From: UBA1189 sp045660385
Lineage (GTDB): Bacteria; Bacteroidota; Bacteroidia; Bacteroidales; Bacteroidaceae
Assembly: GCA_045660385.1 (NCBI GenBank)
Contig: JAZRDT010000157.1
Coordinates: 1 to 64,000 of the forward strand
DNA length: 64,000 nucleotides
Reading direction: 5' to 3'
A program made the position numbers and the translations under genes. A model generated the notes under the pieces. The model did no database searches. It saw only the letters and a program-made list of their open reading frames with translations, and was not told the origin of the DNA. Shown here one piece after another: positions 34,744 to 42,743 of this stretch. Each line of letters opens with the position of its first letter. Within the stretch, counting starts at the first letter, position 1.

Positions 34744-35219
34744 GACTATTTCACGGAACAAACTGCTCGTTTGATGAGATAGACCTCACGAAATCTAAAG
34801 TCGGCAAGGATTTTGGGTGTGGATTCTATTTATCTTCCGATAACAGACAAGCGTTGGAACTGGCGGAACGTAAAGTGGATCAGAGTGGAGAGGGCATACC
34901 TATAGTACACGAGTACGAATTTGATGAAGCCCTACTACAAAGCGAAGGATTATCGGTGCTTCATTTCGAAGAGTACAGCAAAGAGTGGGCAGAGTTTGTC
35001 CTCGCAAACAGAAAGAACAGGACGAGAAATTCAGTACATCAATATGACATTGTTATCGGGCCTATTGCAGACGATGCTGTGGGTTTTCAGATACGTCGTT
35101 TCACAGCAGGTATCATAGATATGGATAGGTTCATCCAAGAGTTGCGTTACATGAAGGGTATAAGTTTTCAGTATTTCTTTGGGACAGAAAAAGCAATCAA
35201 ACATCTGAAGCGGCTATGA
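34740..35219 (+). CDS. DUF3990 protein, ADP-ribosyltransferase-like
   Basis: 159-residue protein of DUF3990, a family assigned to the ADP-ribosyltransferase superfamily. Visible motifs are LFHGTN near the N-terminus (His of the NAD-binding motif I), a GKDFGCGFYLS segment (motif II, about residues 25-37) and a later region RRFTAGIIDMDRFIQELRYMKG with QYFFGTEKAI near the end, where the third motif would lie. The enzyme would transfer ADP-ribose from NAD to an unknown target. It is flanked by two small genes in an ATGA-coupled three-gene operon, a typical toxin-antitoxin layout. Catalysis and toxicity are inferred. Confidence 0.8.
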   Translation: MRLFHGTNCSFDEIDLTKSKVGKDFGCGFYLSSDNRQALELAERKVDQSGEGIPIVHEYEFDEALLQSEGLSVLHFEEYSKEWAEFVLANRKNRTRNSVHQYDIVIGPIADDAVGFQIRRFTAGIIDMDRFIQELRYMKGISFQYFFGTEKAIKHLKRL

Positions 35220-35440
35220 AAAAAGAGGAAGTCAATTTTATGATTGAGGAGATAAGCAAAGAACTTATCCTACTGCTCGTAGAAGAACGTCACCTAGAGA
35301 TGCGCAAAGCTCTTGATACACTCTACAACTCAGACACTTATGCCCGATTGAGCAACACCAAGAACGGACTATACACACAGAGTACTGCCTACATCTATGA
35401 ATGCTTGGAACGGGAATTGCTGACAGGCAAGATGATGTAA
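35216..35440 (+). CDS. Small protein of the DUF3990 operon (DUF3791-like)
   Basis: 74-residue helical protein (VNFMIEEISKELILLLVEE, then ALDTLYNSDTYARLSN and STAYIYECLERELLTGK). It resembles small Bacteroidetes proteins encoded beside DUF3791/DUF3990 genes, though I cannot place it firmly in a family. Its ATG overlaps the DUF3990 stop, so it is the third member of the coupled operon. It ends 116 bases before a shared bidirectional terminator. Confidence 0.65.
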   Translation: MKKEEVNFMIEEISKELILLLVEERHLEMRKALDTLYNSDTYARLSNTKNGLYTQSTAYIYECLERELLTGKMM

Positions 35441-35556
35441 TCACTATCTCGGCATTCGCACGTTGAGAGTTGATATTTCGCTCACTTATATGCCTATCAC
35501 CATCCATAAATTAAGGCGTTTATTACAATAATCTCTTAATCCTACATATAAAGCAA

Positions 35557-35586
35557 AAGGTGCGCCAGACAAGTCTGACGCACCTT
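35557..35586. terminator. Bidirectional hairpin terminator
   Basis: A 14-bp stem with one mismatch (35557-35570 with 35573-35586; core AAGGTGCG and CGCACCTT) around AA, between the converging DUF3990 operon and the FadL-like gene. Confidence 0.8.
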
Positions 35587-35613
35587 ATATGCAATATCTG
35601 ATAGTAGAGACGC

Positions 35614-37206
35614 TTAGAATCGGAGACCCACAGTGACGGTACCCTTCCAGAGGTTGCGGCTGACCAAGGTTGCGGGCAACTCAGGGTCATCGAAGGGATA
35701 GAAGTTTGACGACTGCAAGCTATAGAGGAGCGACGCATCGGCATAGAACACATTGCCACGGAAACCGAGACCGAGGGTTCCGGTATTGGTGGTACTGATG
35801 TTGCGATAGGCAGTGTTGGTCTGCACTGAGTTGATGGGAATCATCTTCCATGCATCGTGCTTGTAACCGCCCGTCTGGAAGTTGTAACCAAAACGCGCAT
35901 AGAAGGAGCCTGCAAACATCTTTTCTGCACCCAAGCGCAAAGTGTGCTGACCGGTAAAGTTTGCTGCAGTGTGGTCGTTCATCGTCTGGTTTACATCACC
36001 ATTCTCGTAATACAACTTGGCCGCACCATAGTTGGCATACTCATACTCGGCACCCAATGCCAATGAAGTACCGACGGTACCGCCAAGGCTGGCATTGATG
36101 CGGGCAGGAGCTATCATGGTGTAGTCGGTGTAGCAATCGCCTCCAAACGCATCGTCACTCTGTGTGTCCATAGAGAATTTTCTTATCTCAGAATCTATGT
36201 ATTCGCCATTTTCATCAAAGTTATCGAAGAGGATGGATGAATTGACGACGGCCGAATTGTAGTCGCGCAAACGATACACGGAAGGGGTGGTAGCCGATAC
36301 ACCTACACGGAACGATGAGCCTTCGATAGGACGGATGATAGCGCCGAACTTGAAATCGTAACCTGTACCTGTTGTGGTGTAGTAGTTATCCAACGTGTAG
36401 TCGCCACCATTGAAATACTCGGTATAGTGTGAAACCATGTTGCGATCAACACTATAGGTGGTGAAGGTTACGCCGAAGTACACCATATCGATCAGGTTTA
36501 CCGATAGGTTAAAGTCGTAGGCATTGATGCCACCGGTAATCTTCTCAGTATAGCTGTTTCTGTCAGAAGGATAGTAGCTACCTCCATTGAGTGCCGAACC
36601 ATCGATGAGGCGGCCATCAGCACCAAGCAGGGTGAGCCAGCCTATATTAGGGTCATCATAGTAGCTTACCTGATAGAAACCATCCGTACTGGCAGGATCA
36701 AAGTCGCTGGCATACACATTGCCATTACGGTAGCCCTCATAGGCCTGCCAGGCCATCTGACCCGTCTGCGAGAGTCCGTTAAGATAGGAACTCATACCCA
36801 TCTTATTGCCAAAGCGTTTCACATTGCGGTAGTTAACACCGAAATTGACAAAACGTACGATGTCCTCGTTGCTCATCTTATTGGCCATGACAATACCCAA
36901 ATTATCGAACGAACCATAGGAGGTGAACGAACGGTTGCCACCAGGCAATGTATTGTTAGTGACACTATTGGCTGAGGCCGACATGGACATGTCCCAACTG
37001 CGATAGAGAGCGGTACCCGCGGGGTTGGTAGCCATGGTGCTGATATCGGCACCGAGCGCACTCATAGCGCCACCCATACCGACGTAACGGGCTGTACCAT
37101 TTAGATCTGAACCGAGCAGTTCGACTGCTTCGTACGATGTCTGCGCCTGCATAACCGACAAAGCGGGAAGCAGTGCTGCCAAAAGGAATAATCTATTGCG
37201 TTTCAT
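35614..37206 (-). CDS. OmpP1/FadL-type outer membrane transport protein
   Basis: 530-residue outer-membrane beta-barrel. The signal peptide (LLAALLPALSVMQAQ) is followed by the FadL-like N-terminal hatch motif (ARYVGMGGAMSALGADISTMATNPAGTALY). Amphipathic strands run throughout, and the C-terminus ends in GLRF, with the terminal Phe needed for barrel insertion. Members are often annotated as hemin receptor or long-chain fatty acid transporter in Bacteroidetes; the transported compound here is unknown. Upstream, between this gene and the Ser-rich gene on the same strand, lies a hairpin array (37225-37322) that would form its 5' leader. Confidence 0.82.
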   Translation of the reverse strand: MKRNRLFLLAALLPALSVMQAQTSYEAVELLGSDLNGTARYVGMGGAMSALGADISTMATNPAGTALYRSWDMSMSASANSVTNNTLPGGNRSFTSYGSFDNLGIVMANKMSNEDIVRFVNFGVNYRNVKRFGNKMGMSSYLNGLSQTGQMAWQAYEGYRNGNVYASDFDPASTDGFYQVSYYDDPNIGWLTLLGADGRLIDGSALNGGSYYPSDRNSYTEKITGGINAYDFNLSVNLIDMVYFGVTFTTYSVDRNMVSHYTEYFNGGDYTLDNYYTTTGTGYDFKFGAIIRPIEGSSFRVGVSATTPSVYRLRDYNSAVVNSSILFDNFDENGEYIDSEIRKFSMDTQSDDAFGGDCYTDYTMIAPARINASLGGTVGTSLALGAEYEYANYGAAKLYYENGDVNQTMNDHTAANFTGQHTLRLGAEKMFAGSFYARFGYNFQTGGYKHDAWKMIPINSVQTNTAYRNISTTNTGTLGLGFRGNVFYADASLLYSLQSSNFYPFDDPELPATLVSRNLWKGTVTVGLRF

Positions 37207-37224
37207 AATATCTATTTTTTATAT

Positions 37225-37322
37225 GGTGAAAGAAGCTATGCTTCGGTTAAAATGCCTACGGCATGGTTAAAGTGGCATTGCCACGGTGAAAGCTACTACG
37301 TAGCGGTTATCCTTCCAGAAGG
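37225..37322. repeat. 20-bp-period array of different hairpins with a constant GGTKAAA linker
   Basis: Linkers GGTGAAA (37225), GGTTAAA (37245), GGTTAAA (37265), GGTGAAA (37285) and GGTTATC (37305) are spaced exactly 20 bp apart. Between them are 13-nt hairpins of unrelated sequence: GAAGC-TAT-GCTTC, ATGCC-TAC-GGCAT, GTGGC-ATT-GCCAC, GCTAC-TAC-GTAGC, then CCTTC-CA-GAAGG. The array lies directly upstream of the FadL-like start codon. Confidence 0.9.
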
Positions 37323-37401
37323 TACATTTAGTTCTAAACATTAAACATTAAACATTCATCATTGACTTCGTCGAACCTCGGCTGCGCTCGCTGAGCGATT
37401 A

Positions 37402-37436
37402 GTAAGCAAGCTTACATCGTGCTCGCTGGCACGAGC
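37402..37436. repeat. Further intergenic hairpins
   Basis: GTAAGC-AA-GCTTAC (37402-37415) and GCTCG-ctggca-CGAGC (37421-37436), after a CATTAAA-rich stretch (37335-37365), between the hairpin array and the end of the Ser-rich gene. Confidence 0.65.
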
Positions 37437-37460
37437 TTTCAACATTCAACATTAAAATAA

Positions 37461-38906
37461 TCATCTTCTGCTTCCGCTGCTACCGCCACTGCGTGAACTG
37501 CTGCCGCCACTATAGGAACCTCCACTGCGCGAACTGCCGCCACTATAGGATGAACCTCCGCTATAGGAACTACCGCTGTATGAAGAGCTGCTACTACTAT
37601 ATGAGCTACTGCTACTGCTGCGCGAACTACTATAGGATGAGCTGCTACTGCTGCTGCGTGATGAGGATGACGATGAAGAATAGCTACCCGAACGGCTGCT
37701 GCTGGAAGATGAACTGCGAGTACTGCTGGGACGGTTGTAGACCGAGCCGGAAGAGCTACGCGAGGTACTCTGCGGAGTATAGCCACTACGGGTACCTGAA
37801 GACGTACCGCGACTTACCGATGAGGTAGTTCCACTGCGACGAAGCACTTCATCGCTGCCGCTTCGACTTGACGATGAGCGTACCGCACCCGATGACTGGG
37901 TAGAACCTGAGCGGCCCGTAACAACGCGAACCGATGAACTGCGCGTGGTAGAACCACTGCCTGCGCGTGTAGCAGTTGTGCTCTGACGAGATGTAGAGGC
38001 AGCACCACGACCGACGGTATTATCGGCCTGCAGACCACGACGCGTGGAGGCGATATCGGCGTGACGGTCATTATGTATAGGACGAGGCCCTACTGTCACC
38101 CCACCCCATCCGGGTCCAGGAAAATAACCATGGTGGTGGTGGTGATGGTGACCATAATGCCAACCAGGATAGTAATCATAGAAATAGGGATTGTACCAGG
38201 GATCATACCATACATGACCGAAGTGGTAACCGGCATAAGTCCAATAGCCGCCCCAGTGGTATCCCCAAGAATAGTTCCAGTGGCCACCCCATCCGTAAGG
38301 GTAACCCATTATGTAGTCTGAATAGTACCAGTTGCTCGAGGTGGGAAACACATAGGCATACATGCCGTCGTCGTAGATATTCCACTGCCAACTGGGCCAG
38401 AGCGCACCGCCATAGACCACGTCCCAATAGAGCGGACTGCTCACAGGGATGGCATAGCGCGGATTACGGAAACGGACGATGCGCATGGCATACTCATAAT
38501 CACTGTTACTACCATCGAAGCCATTGATCCATCCCTCACCATCCTCAAGATGAGTAAGACGCAGGGTATCAGTATTCATCAAAAGGGTATCGCCCTCTTC
38601 AGTGATGAGCACGAAGCCTTCATCATCCATGGCAAGTTCTGACACTGCATCGCCCTCCTCTGTCAAGTAAGAACCACGGCGATTATAGGCATCCTCATCA
38701 ATATCAAGGCCCTTGATATTGATCGTGGTAATTGACAGCGCCTTGTCTTCGGAAACCATAGCCGCTTCCTGAGGCTCTTCCTTCGGTTCATCGACAACCT
38801 CGGCCTGCACCTTTTTCTTCTTAGGAACGAAGTAGAGGTCATCGTGCTGAGCCCATGCCGAACTGACGATGCCTGCCATCAATGCAATTAATAATCCTCT
38901 TTTCAT
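37461..38906 (-). CDS. Exported Trp/Tyr/His-rich and Ser-rich low-complexity protein
   Basis: 481-residue protein of unknown function. A signal peptide (LIALMAGIVSSAWAQ) is followed by an acidic N-terminal part (about 20-150). A very aromatic central region follows (about 155-260), rich in Trp, Tyr, Gly and His with seven consecutive His after YG. The Ser/Thr/Arg/Gly-rich tail covers roughly the last 200 residues, the last 100 being mostly Ser with Tyr, Gly and Arg. Similar Ser-rich exported proteins occur in Bacteroidetes, but I know no function. The His run could bind metals; the tail could be surface-exposed or glycosylated. It has its own TATCTTTG box with a dyad, divergent from prmA. The tail has a strongly repetitive codon pattern that produces long open frames in other phases. 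Confidence 0.75.
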   Translation of the reverse strand: MKRGLLIALMAGIVSSAWAQHDDLYFVPKKKKVQAEVVDEPKEEPQEAAMVSEDKALSITTINIKGLDIDEDAYNRRGSYLTEEGDAVSELAMDDEGFVLITEEGDTLLMNTDTLRLTHLEDGEGWINGFDGSNSDYEYAMRIVRFRNPRYAIPVSSPLYWDVVYGGALWPSWQWNIYDDGMYAYVFPTSSNWYYSDYIMGYPYGWGGHWNYSWGYHWGGYWTYAGYHFGHVWYDPWYNPYFYDYYPGWHYGHHHHHHHGYFPGPGWGGVTVGPRPIHNDRHADIASTRRGLQADNTVGRGAASTSRQSTTATRAGSGSTTRSSSVRVVTGRSGSTQSSGAVRSSSSRSGSDEVLRRSGTTSSVSRGTSSGTRSGYTPQSTSRSSSGSVYNRPSSTRSSSSSSSRSGSYSSSSSSSRSSSSSSSYSSSRSSSSSSYSSSSSSYSGSSYSGGSSYSGGSSRSGGSYSGGSSSRSGGSSGSRR

Positions 38907-39009
38907 ACCTTTATTTATTATATGTTATTTTTACAACAAATTGAGTGCAAATAAGTGAATAAAACCTGTTCATTTTCAACGAGTGCAGTCAATCCAATTA
39001 TTTACGTTG

Positions 39010-39092
39010 CAAAGATAGGGTATATTTTTTTATCTCGTAGGGGGAAATTCCCTATGATTTTAGGGGAAAATCCCTAAAAATGCGTAATTTTG
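39010..39092. promoter_or_regulatory. Divergent promoters with twin TAGGGG...CCCTA dyads
   Basis: The minus-strand TATCTTTG (plus 39010-39017) serves the Ser-rich gene and the plus-strand TAATTTTG (39085-39092) serves prmA. Two near-identical dyads, TAGGGGGAAATTCCCTA (39038-39054) and TAGGGGAAAATCCCTA (39061-39076), lie between. Each dyad covers the -33 region of one promoter, and neither promoter has a standard TTG there. The rest of 38907-39143 is A/T-rich leader. Confidence 0.65.
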
Positions 39093-39143
39093 TAGTGGAA
39101 ACATAAAAATATCCGCAATTTCAACACTAAAAAAAGGAAAACT

Positions 39144-39986
39144 ATGCAATATCTTGAAGTCACCTTTACCGTGAACCCCGTAAGCGAAACAGCCAACGAT
39201 ATCATCGCAGCTTTAGCTGCCGAACTGGGATTTGAAAGTTTTGTAGAGTCAGAGCAAGGTACCATCGGCTATGTGCCCATCAACCAATACGATGAGCAGG
39301 CGCTGAACGAAGCGCTCGCCGATTTCCCCATGCCCGACACAAAGGTGACCTTCACCACCTGCGAGATGGAGGACAAGAACTGGAACGAGGAATGGGAAAA
39401 ACACTTCTTTGAGCCCATCGTGGTGGATAGCCGTTGCGTCATACACAGCACCTTCCACAAGGACTATCCGAAGGCCGACTTCGACATCATCATCAATCCG
39501 CAGATGGCGTTTGGAACAGGACACCATCAGACCACACGACTCATCATCAGCTACTTGCTGGATATTGAATTGAACGGAAAAACCGTACTTGACATGGGTT
39601 GCGGAACCTCGATTCTCGCCATTCTGGCATCGATGCGTGGTGCCAAAGCACTCACCGCTATCGATATCGATGAGTGGTGCGTAAATAACTCGATTGACAA
39701 CCTTGCCTTGAACAACATCAGCAACATCAAGGTGTTCCAAGGTGATGCATCATCGTTGGCTTCCGAGGGCCCCTTCGATGTGATTATTGCCAATATCAAC
39801 CGTAACATCCTGCTGGCCGACATGCAATACTACGTAGCTCGCATGAATCAGGGGGGCGAAATCTATTTCAGCGGATTCTACGAAAGCGATCTGCCTATGA
39901 TTCAGGCAGAGGCCGAGCGCCTCGGTTTGCGCTACATAAGCCATCGTGTAGAAAAGGATTGGACAGCCGCCCAATTTGTACTATAA
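39144..39986 (+). CDS. prmA: Ribosomal protein L11 methyltransferase
   Basis: 280-residue S-adenosylmethionine-dependent methyltransferase that trimethylates ribosomal protein L11. The N-terminal domain (about 1-110, ending around EMEDKNWNEEWEKHFFEPI) binds L11. The C-terminal Rossmann domain has a preceding PQMAFGTGHHQTTRL segment characteristic of PrmA, then motif I VLDMGCGTSILAILA (about 148-162) and the post-I acidic AIDIDEW. The catalytic-loop signature IIANINRNIL is present. The gene ends eight bases from the stop of the converging C11 peptidase gene with no hairpin between them. Confidence 0.93.
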   Translation: MQYLEVTFTVNPVSETANDIIAALAAELGFESFVESEQGTIGYVPINQYDEQALNEALADFPMPDTKVTFTTCEMEDKNWNEEWEKHFFEPIVVDSRCVIHSTFHKDYPKADFDIIINPQMAFGTGHHQTTRLIISYLLDIELNGKTVLDMGCGTSILAILASMRGAKALTAIDIDEWCVNNSIDNLALNNISNIKVFQGDASSLASEGPFDVIIANINRNILLADMQYYVARMNQGGEIYFSGFYESDLPMIQAEAERLGLRYISHRVEKDWTAAQFVL

Positions 39987-39994
39987 AAAAAAGA

Positions 39995-41221
39995 TTACCA
40001 ACCCACTTCGTGCCATCCGGCATCCATATACCAGGAGGTGGCGCGGAACTTTTCGTTCAAGCCATCATAGATGCTCCTATCTTGAGGCACATAGCATGAG
40101 ACTCCACCATAATTATCGAGGTCGACATGCTGTGTATAGGCATCATTGGAGTACCACCACGCAGTGGAACGGGCATAGGGTACAGCAAGGTCAAACACCG
40201 ATTTCCAACGCACATAATCGGCCTCATCGGTAATCAGACGCTGCATGTAGCCATTCATATCGTAGAACTCTGGACGCGACTTGCTCGATAGTGGATAGTA
40301 GCGCTGAACTCCCTTCAGGTCGGTAGCCTCATCGCGCGACACATACTTAGTGACCATCCCAGCCGTAGCATTGGCCAAAGCATCGAGATGGCCGCAATCA
40401 ATGACCGACAGCGACACACCGTAGCGATCGGAACCATAATCATAGACGGGCATCACACTATCATTATACATACGGTAGTACTGCTCCACAACCTCAGCGC
40501 CATCAAAAGGAACACTGAAGAAGGGTTTCACCATACGTTCATAAGGAGCACCCGGATTGGGAATTTCAGCAGGGGAGGCTATGACGTAACGAGCAACGTT
40601 GCGTAGTTCATAAGCCACCTCTACGGCTTGCATGAAACAGGCATCAAACATGATAAACTCGAAACGAGGAAAGCCAGCCAACACATCGGCGACATCGGCG
40701 ATATCCATCTTTGAACCGCTATTTGAATAATTGTTGCGTTCGTTATCTATACAGATACTGCGTTGGGGAATAGCTTTAGCAGGAAGCCATGCATCGCCAT
40801 GCGACCAGAAGATGAGTCCATAGGTTGACGAAGGGTAATTGTCGTATACCCACTCCATCACCGTACGGAGAGTTTCCACATCACCCGAGTTCTGCTCTTC
40901 AGAGTACTCATATACGACACGAGAAGTAGGACGTCGGCCCGACTGCTGTTCGATAGAGAGTATGCGCGGATTAGAGGTATCGTCAAGATAGATAAGCAAA
41001 CGGCTATTCGTGGGAATGTCGCCTGCAGCCTGCAACATTTCATCAATATCCTGTTCATGAAACGCGCCATACGACAAGCTGTTTTCTGCAGCTATATAGG
41101 CCAATACCGTACGGTCATAGTTCACCTCTTCGTCGGGGTTAAACCAATGACACGATGTCACACCCAAGAGTAGCGACATCGTGCACATACATTTACAAAT
41201 AAAAGAACGGAGTGATTGCAT
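39995..41221 (-). CDS. Clostripain-family (C11) cysteine peptidase lipoprotein
   Basis: 408-residue predicted lipoprotein (lipobox VTSC, Cys24). The caspase-like C11 fold is shown by the N-terminal strand RTVLAYIAAENSLS, the catalytic histidine in FWSHGDAW (about 139-146) and the catalytic cysteine in FIMFDACFMQAVEVA (about 193). C11 peptidases cleave after basic residues, often in activation cascades; commensal Bacteroidales use related enzymes to process secreted proteins or toxins. It follows a small exported-protein gene by five bases and is probably co-transcribed with it. The target protein is not evident. Confidence 0.88.
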   Translation of the reverse strand: MQSLRSFICKCMCTMSLLLGVTSCHWFNPDEEVNYDRTVLAYIAAENSLSYGAFHEQDIDEMLQAAGDIPTNSRLLIYLDDTSNPRILSIEQQSGRRPTSRVVYEYSEEQNSGDVETLRTVMEWVYDNYPSSTYGLIFWSHGDAWLPAKAIPQRSICIDNERNNYSNSGSKMDIADVADVLAGFPRFEFIMFDACFMQAVEVAYELRNVARYVIASPAEIPNPGAPYERMVKPFFSVPFDGAEVVEQYYRMYNDSVMPVYDYGSDRYGVSLSVIDCGHLDALANATAGMVTKYVSRDEATDLKGVQRYYPLSSKSRPEFYDMNGYMQRLITDEADYVRWKSVFDLAVPYARSTAWWYSNDAYTQHVDLDNYGGVSCYVPQDRSIYDGLNEKFRATSWYMDAGWHEVGW

Positions 41222-41226
41222 GCGTT

Positions 41227-41631
41227 CTATTCTTTACGGAACACAAAAGCATCAGTTCCAACCCGACGAAGCACCTTCTCCTTGTCGGACAGGTATCGCT
41301 TGCGTATCTTAACAAAACGTTTCTCCAAGTTCTTCTTATTGTCAGAGTAAACAACAGCACAGGTCTGATTATCTTCGCCCAACGTGCCCTCAAGATACAT
41401 CTTAAACTGATGTGAGTAGTTTGCATAATTGAGCAGCGAACCATCCTTATTGATTACAATGCTATCAAGATACTGCACATCGGTTAGATAGACCACCGAA
41501 TCATTGAAGTCAACAGACACGCCATACATATACACCCGCTTCGGGCCGTCCTTTTCTGCTTTAGGAGCGGCAAAGGATGAGAGCACGAAGATACTCAGCA
41601 AACTTGCCAACAGATAATGAAATTTGTTCAT
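41227..41631 (-). CDS. Conserved exported hypothetical protein
   Basis: 134-residue protein with a signal peptide (LLSIFVLSSFAAPKA) and a short mixed alpha/beta mature part (KRVYMYGVSVDFNDSVVYLTDVQYLD; KMYLEGTLGEDNQTCAVVYS; basic C-terminus). It resembles a small Bacteroidetes exported family, but I recognise no function. It lies directly upstream of the C11 peptidase gene (five-base gap), so it may be a partner, inhibitor or substrate; that is inference from position only. Confidence 0.7.
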   Translation of the reverse strand: MNKFHYLLASLLSIFVLSSFAAPKAEKDGPKRVYMYGVSVDFNDSVVYLTDVQYLDSIVINKDGSLLNYANYSHQFKMYLEGTLGEDNQTCAVVYSDNKKNLEKRFVKIRKRYLSDKEKVLRRVGTDAFVFRKE

Positions 41632-41651
41632 AAGCGTGTATCTTTATTATA

Positions 41652-41835
41652 AGAATCTGTTTTAAAATTACCGTTAATATGTTTTGAATCTGCTTTTCGG
41701 TTTATCTGAGACTCTTTTTGGCATCTTTGCGCTCTCAATTCTTGCAAATAGACCACTATTTGCTGCGCCTTGACAACGCAAATCCACCTAAAAACACCTC
41801 TCAGCTAAACTCGAAATAATTTTAAAACAGATTCT
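41652..41835. mobile_element. 184-bp element bounded by 19-bp perfect inverted repeats
   Basis: AGAATCTGTTTTAAAATTA (41652-41670) is perfectly repeated in inverse at 41817-41835. The element fills the space between the rpoD stop and the next start. The interior has no reading frame; it contains a partial third copy (GAATCTGCTTTT near 41686) and a plus-strand CATCTTTG box. It may be a MITE or a long-range hairpin terminator. Confidence 0.65.
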
Positions 41836-41844
41836 AAAGACCTG

Positions 41845-42705
41845 TTATCCCAAGTATGACTTGAGCAGCTTACTACGTGAATTCTGACGGAGACGACGGA
41901 TAGCCTTTTCCTTAATTTGACGTACACGCTCGCGTGTGAGGCCAAACTTATCACCAATCTCCTCCAGGGTCATCTCCTGAGTACCGATACCGAAGAACAT
42001 CTGAAGAATCTCTTTCTCACGATCGGTGAGTGTAGAAAGCGCACGATCAATCTCTGTAGAGAGAGATTCGCTCACGAGTGAACGGTCGGCCATAGGTGAA
42101 TCGTCATTCACGAGCACATCGAGCAGACTGTTGTCCTCACCCTCTACGAAGGGAGCATCTACCGAAATGTGTCGACCCGACACTTTCAAGGTATCGGCAA
42201 TCTTGTCTACGGGTATATCGAGCTCGTCGGCCAACTCCTCTGCAGAGGGGCGACGTTCGTTTTCTTGCTCAAACTTAGAGAAAGCCTTGCTAATCTTGTT
42301 CAGTGAACCTACCTGGTTGAGCGGGAGACGCACGATACGTGCCTGCTCGGCCAACGCCTGAAGGATAGACTGACGAATCCACCACACGGCATAACTGATA
42401 AACTTAAAGCCGCGGGTCTCATCAAACTTCTCTGCTGCCTTAATCAAGCCCAAGTTACCTTCGTTAATCAAGTCAGGCAAGCTAAGTCCCTGATTTTGAT
42501 ATTGCTTGGCCACAGAAACCACGAAACGCAAATTGGCACGTGTCAGTTTTTCCAATGCTACGCGATCGCCTTTACGTATACGCTGGGCGAGCTCCACCTC
42601 TTCGTCTACGGTAATCAACTCTTCGCGACCAATTTCCTGCAAGTACTTATCCAACGATGCGCTCTCGCGGTTGGTAATGCTCTTTGTAATTTTAAGCTGT
42701 CTCAT
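41845..42705 (-). CDS. rpoD: Primary RNA polymerase sigma factor (sigma-70, RpoD/SigA type)
   Basis: 286-residue group-1 sigma factor in the short Bacteroidetes form without region 1.1. Region 1.2 is SLDKYLQEIGREELIT. Region 2 (RANLRFVVSVAKQYQNQG; DLINEGNLGLIKAAEKFD; FISYAVWWIRQSI) binds core and the -7 box. Region 3 follows, and region 4 (LTDREKEILQMFFG; LEEIGDKFGLTRERVRQI) contacts the -33 box. This sigma is the one that recognises the TAnnTTTG promoters seen throughout the window. Its own promoter is carried by a palindromic repeat (42748-42778). The gene is single, flanked downstream by an inverted-repeat element. Confidence 0.95.
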   Translation of the reverse strand: MRQLKITKSITNRESASLDKYLQEIGREELITVDEEVELAQRIRKGDRVALEKLTRANLRFVVSVAKQYQNQGLSLPDLINEGNLGLIKAAEKFDETRGFKFISYAVWWIRQSILQALAEQARIVRLPLNQVGSLNKISKAFSKFEQENERRPSAEELADELDIPVDKIADTLKVSGRHISVDAPFVEGEDNSLLDVLVNDDSPMADRSLVSESLSTEIDRALSTLTDREKEILQMFFGIGTQEMTLEEIGDKFGLTRERVRQIKEKAIRRLRQNSRSKLLKSYLG

Positions 42706-42743
42706 CGAAATAAAATACGTATTTCAGTCAATAAACCAAATTA

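Noticed and set aside
37225..37322. CRISPR array
   Set aside because: The period is only 20 bp, the constant part is 7 bp and the variable parts are palindromes, not spacers; no cas gene is in the window.
37439..37786. Ala/Val-rich frame overlapping the Ser-rich gene tail
   Set aside because: It is another phase of the repetitive Ser codons and has no start signal of its own.
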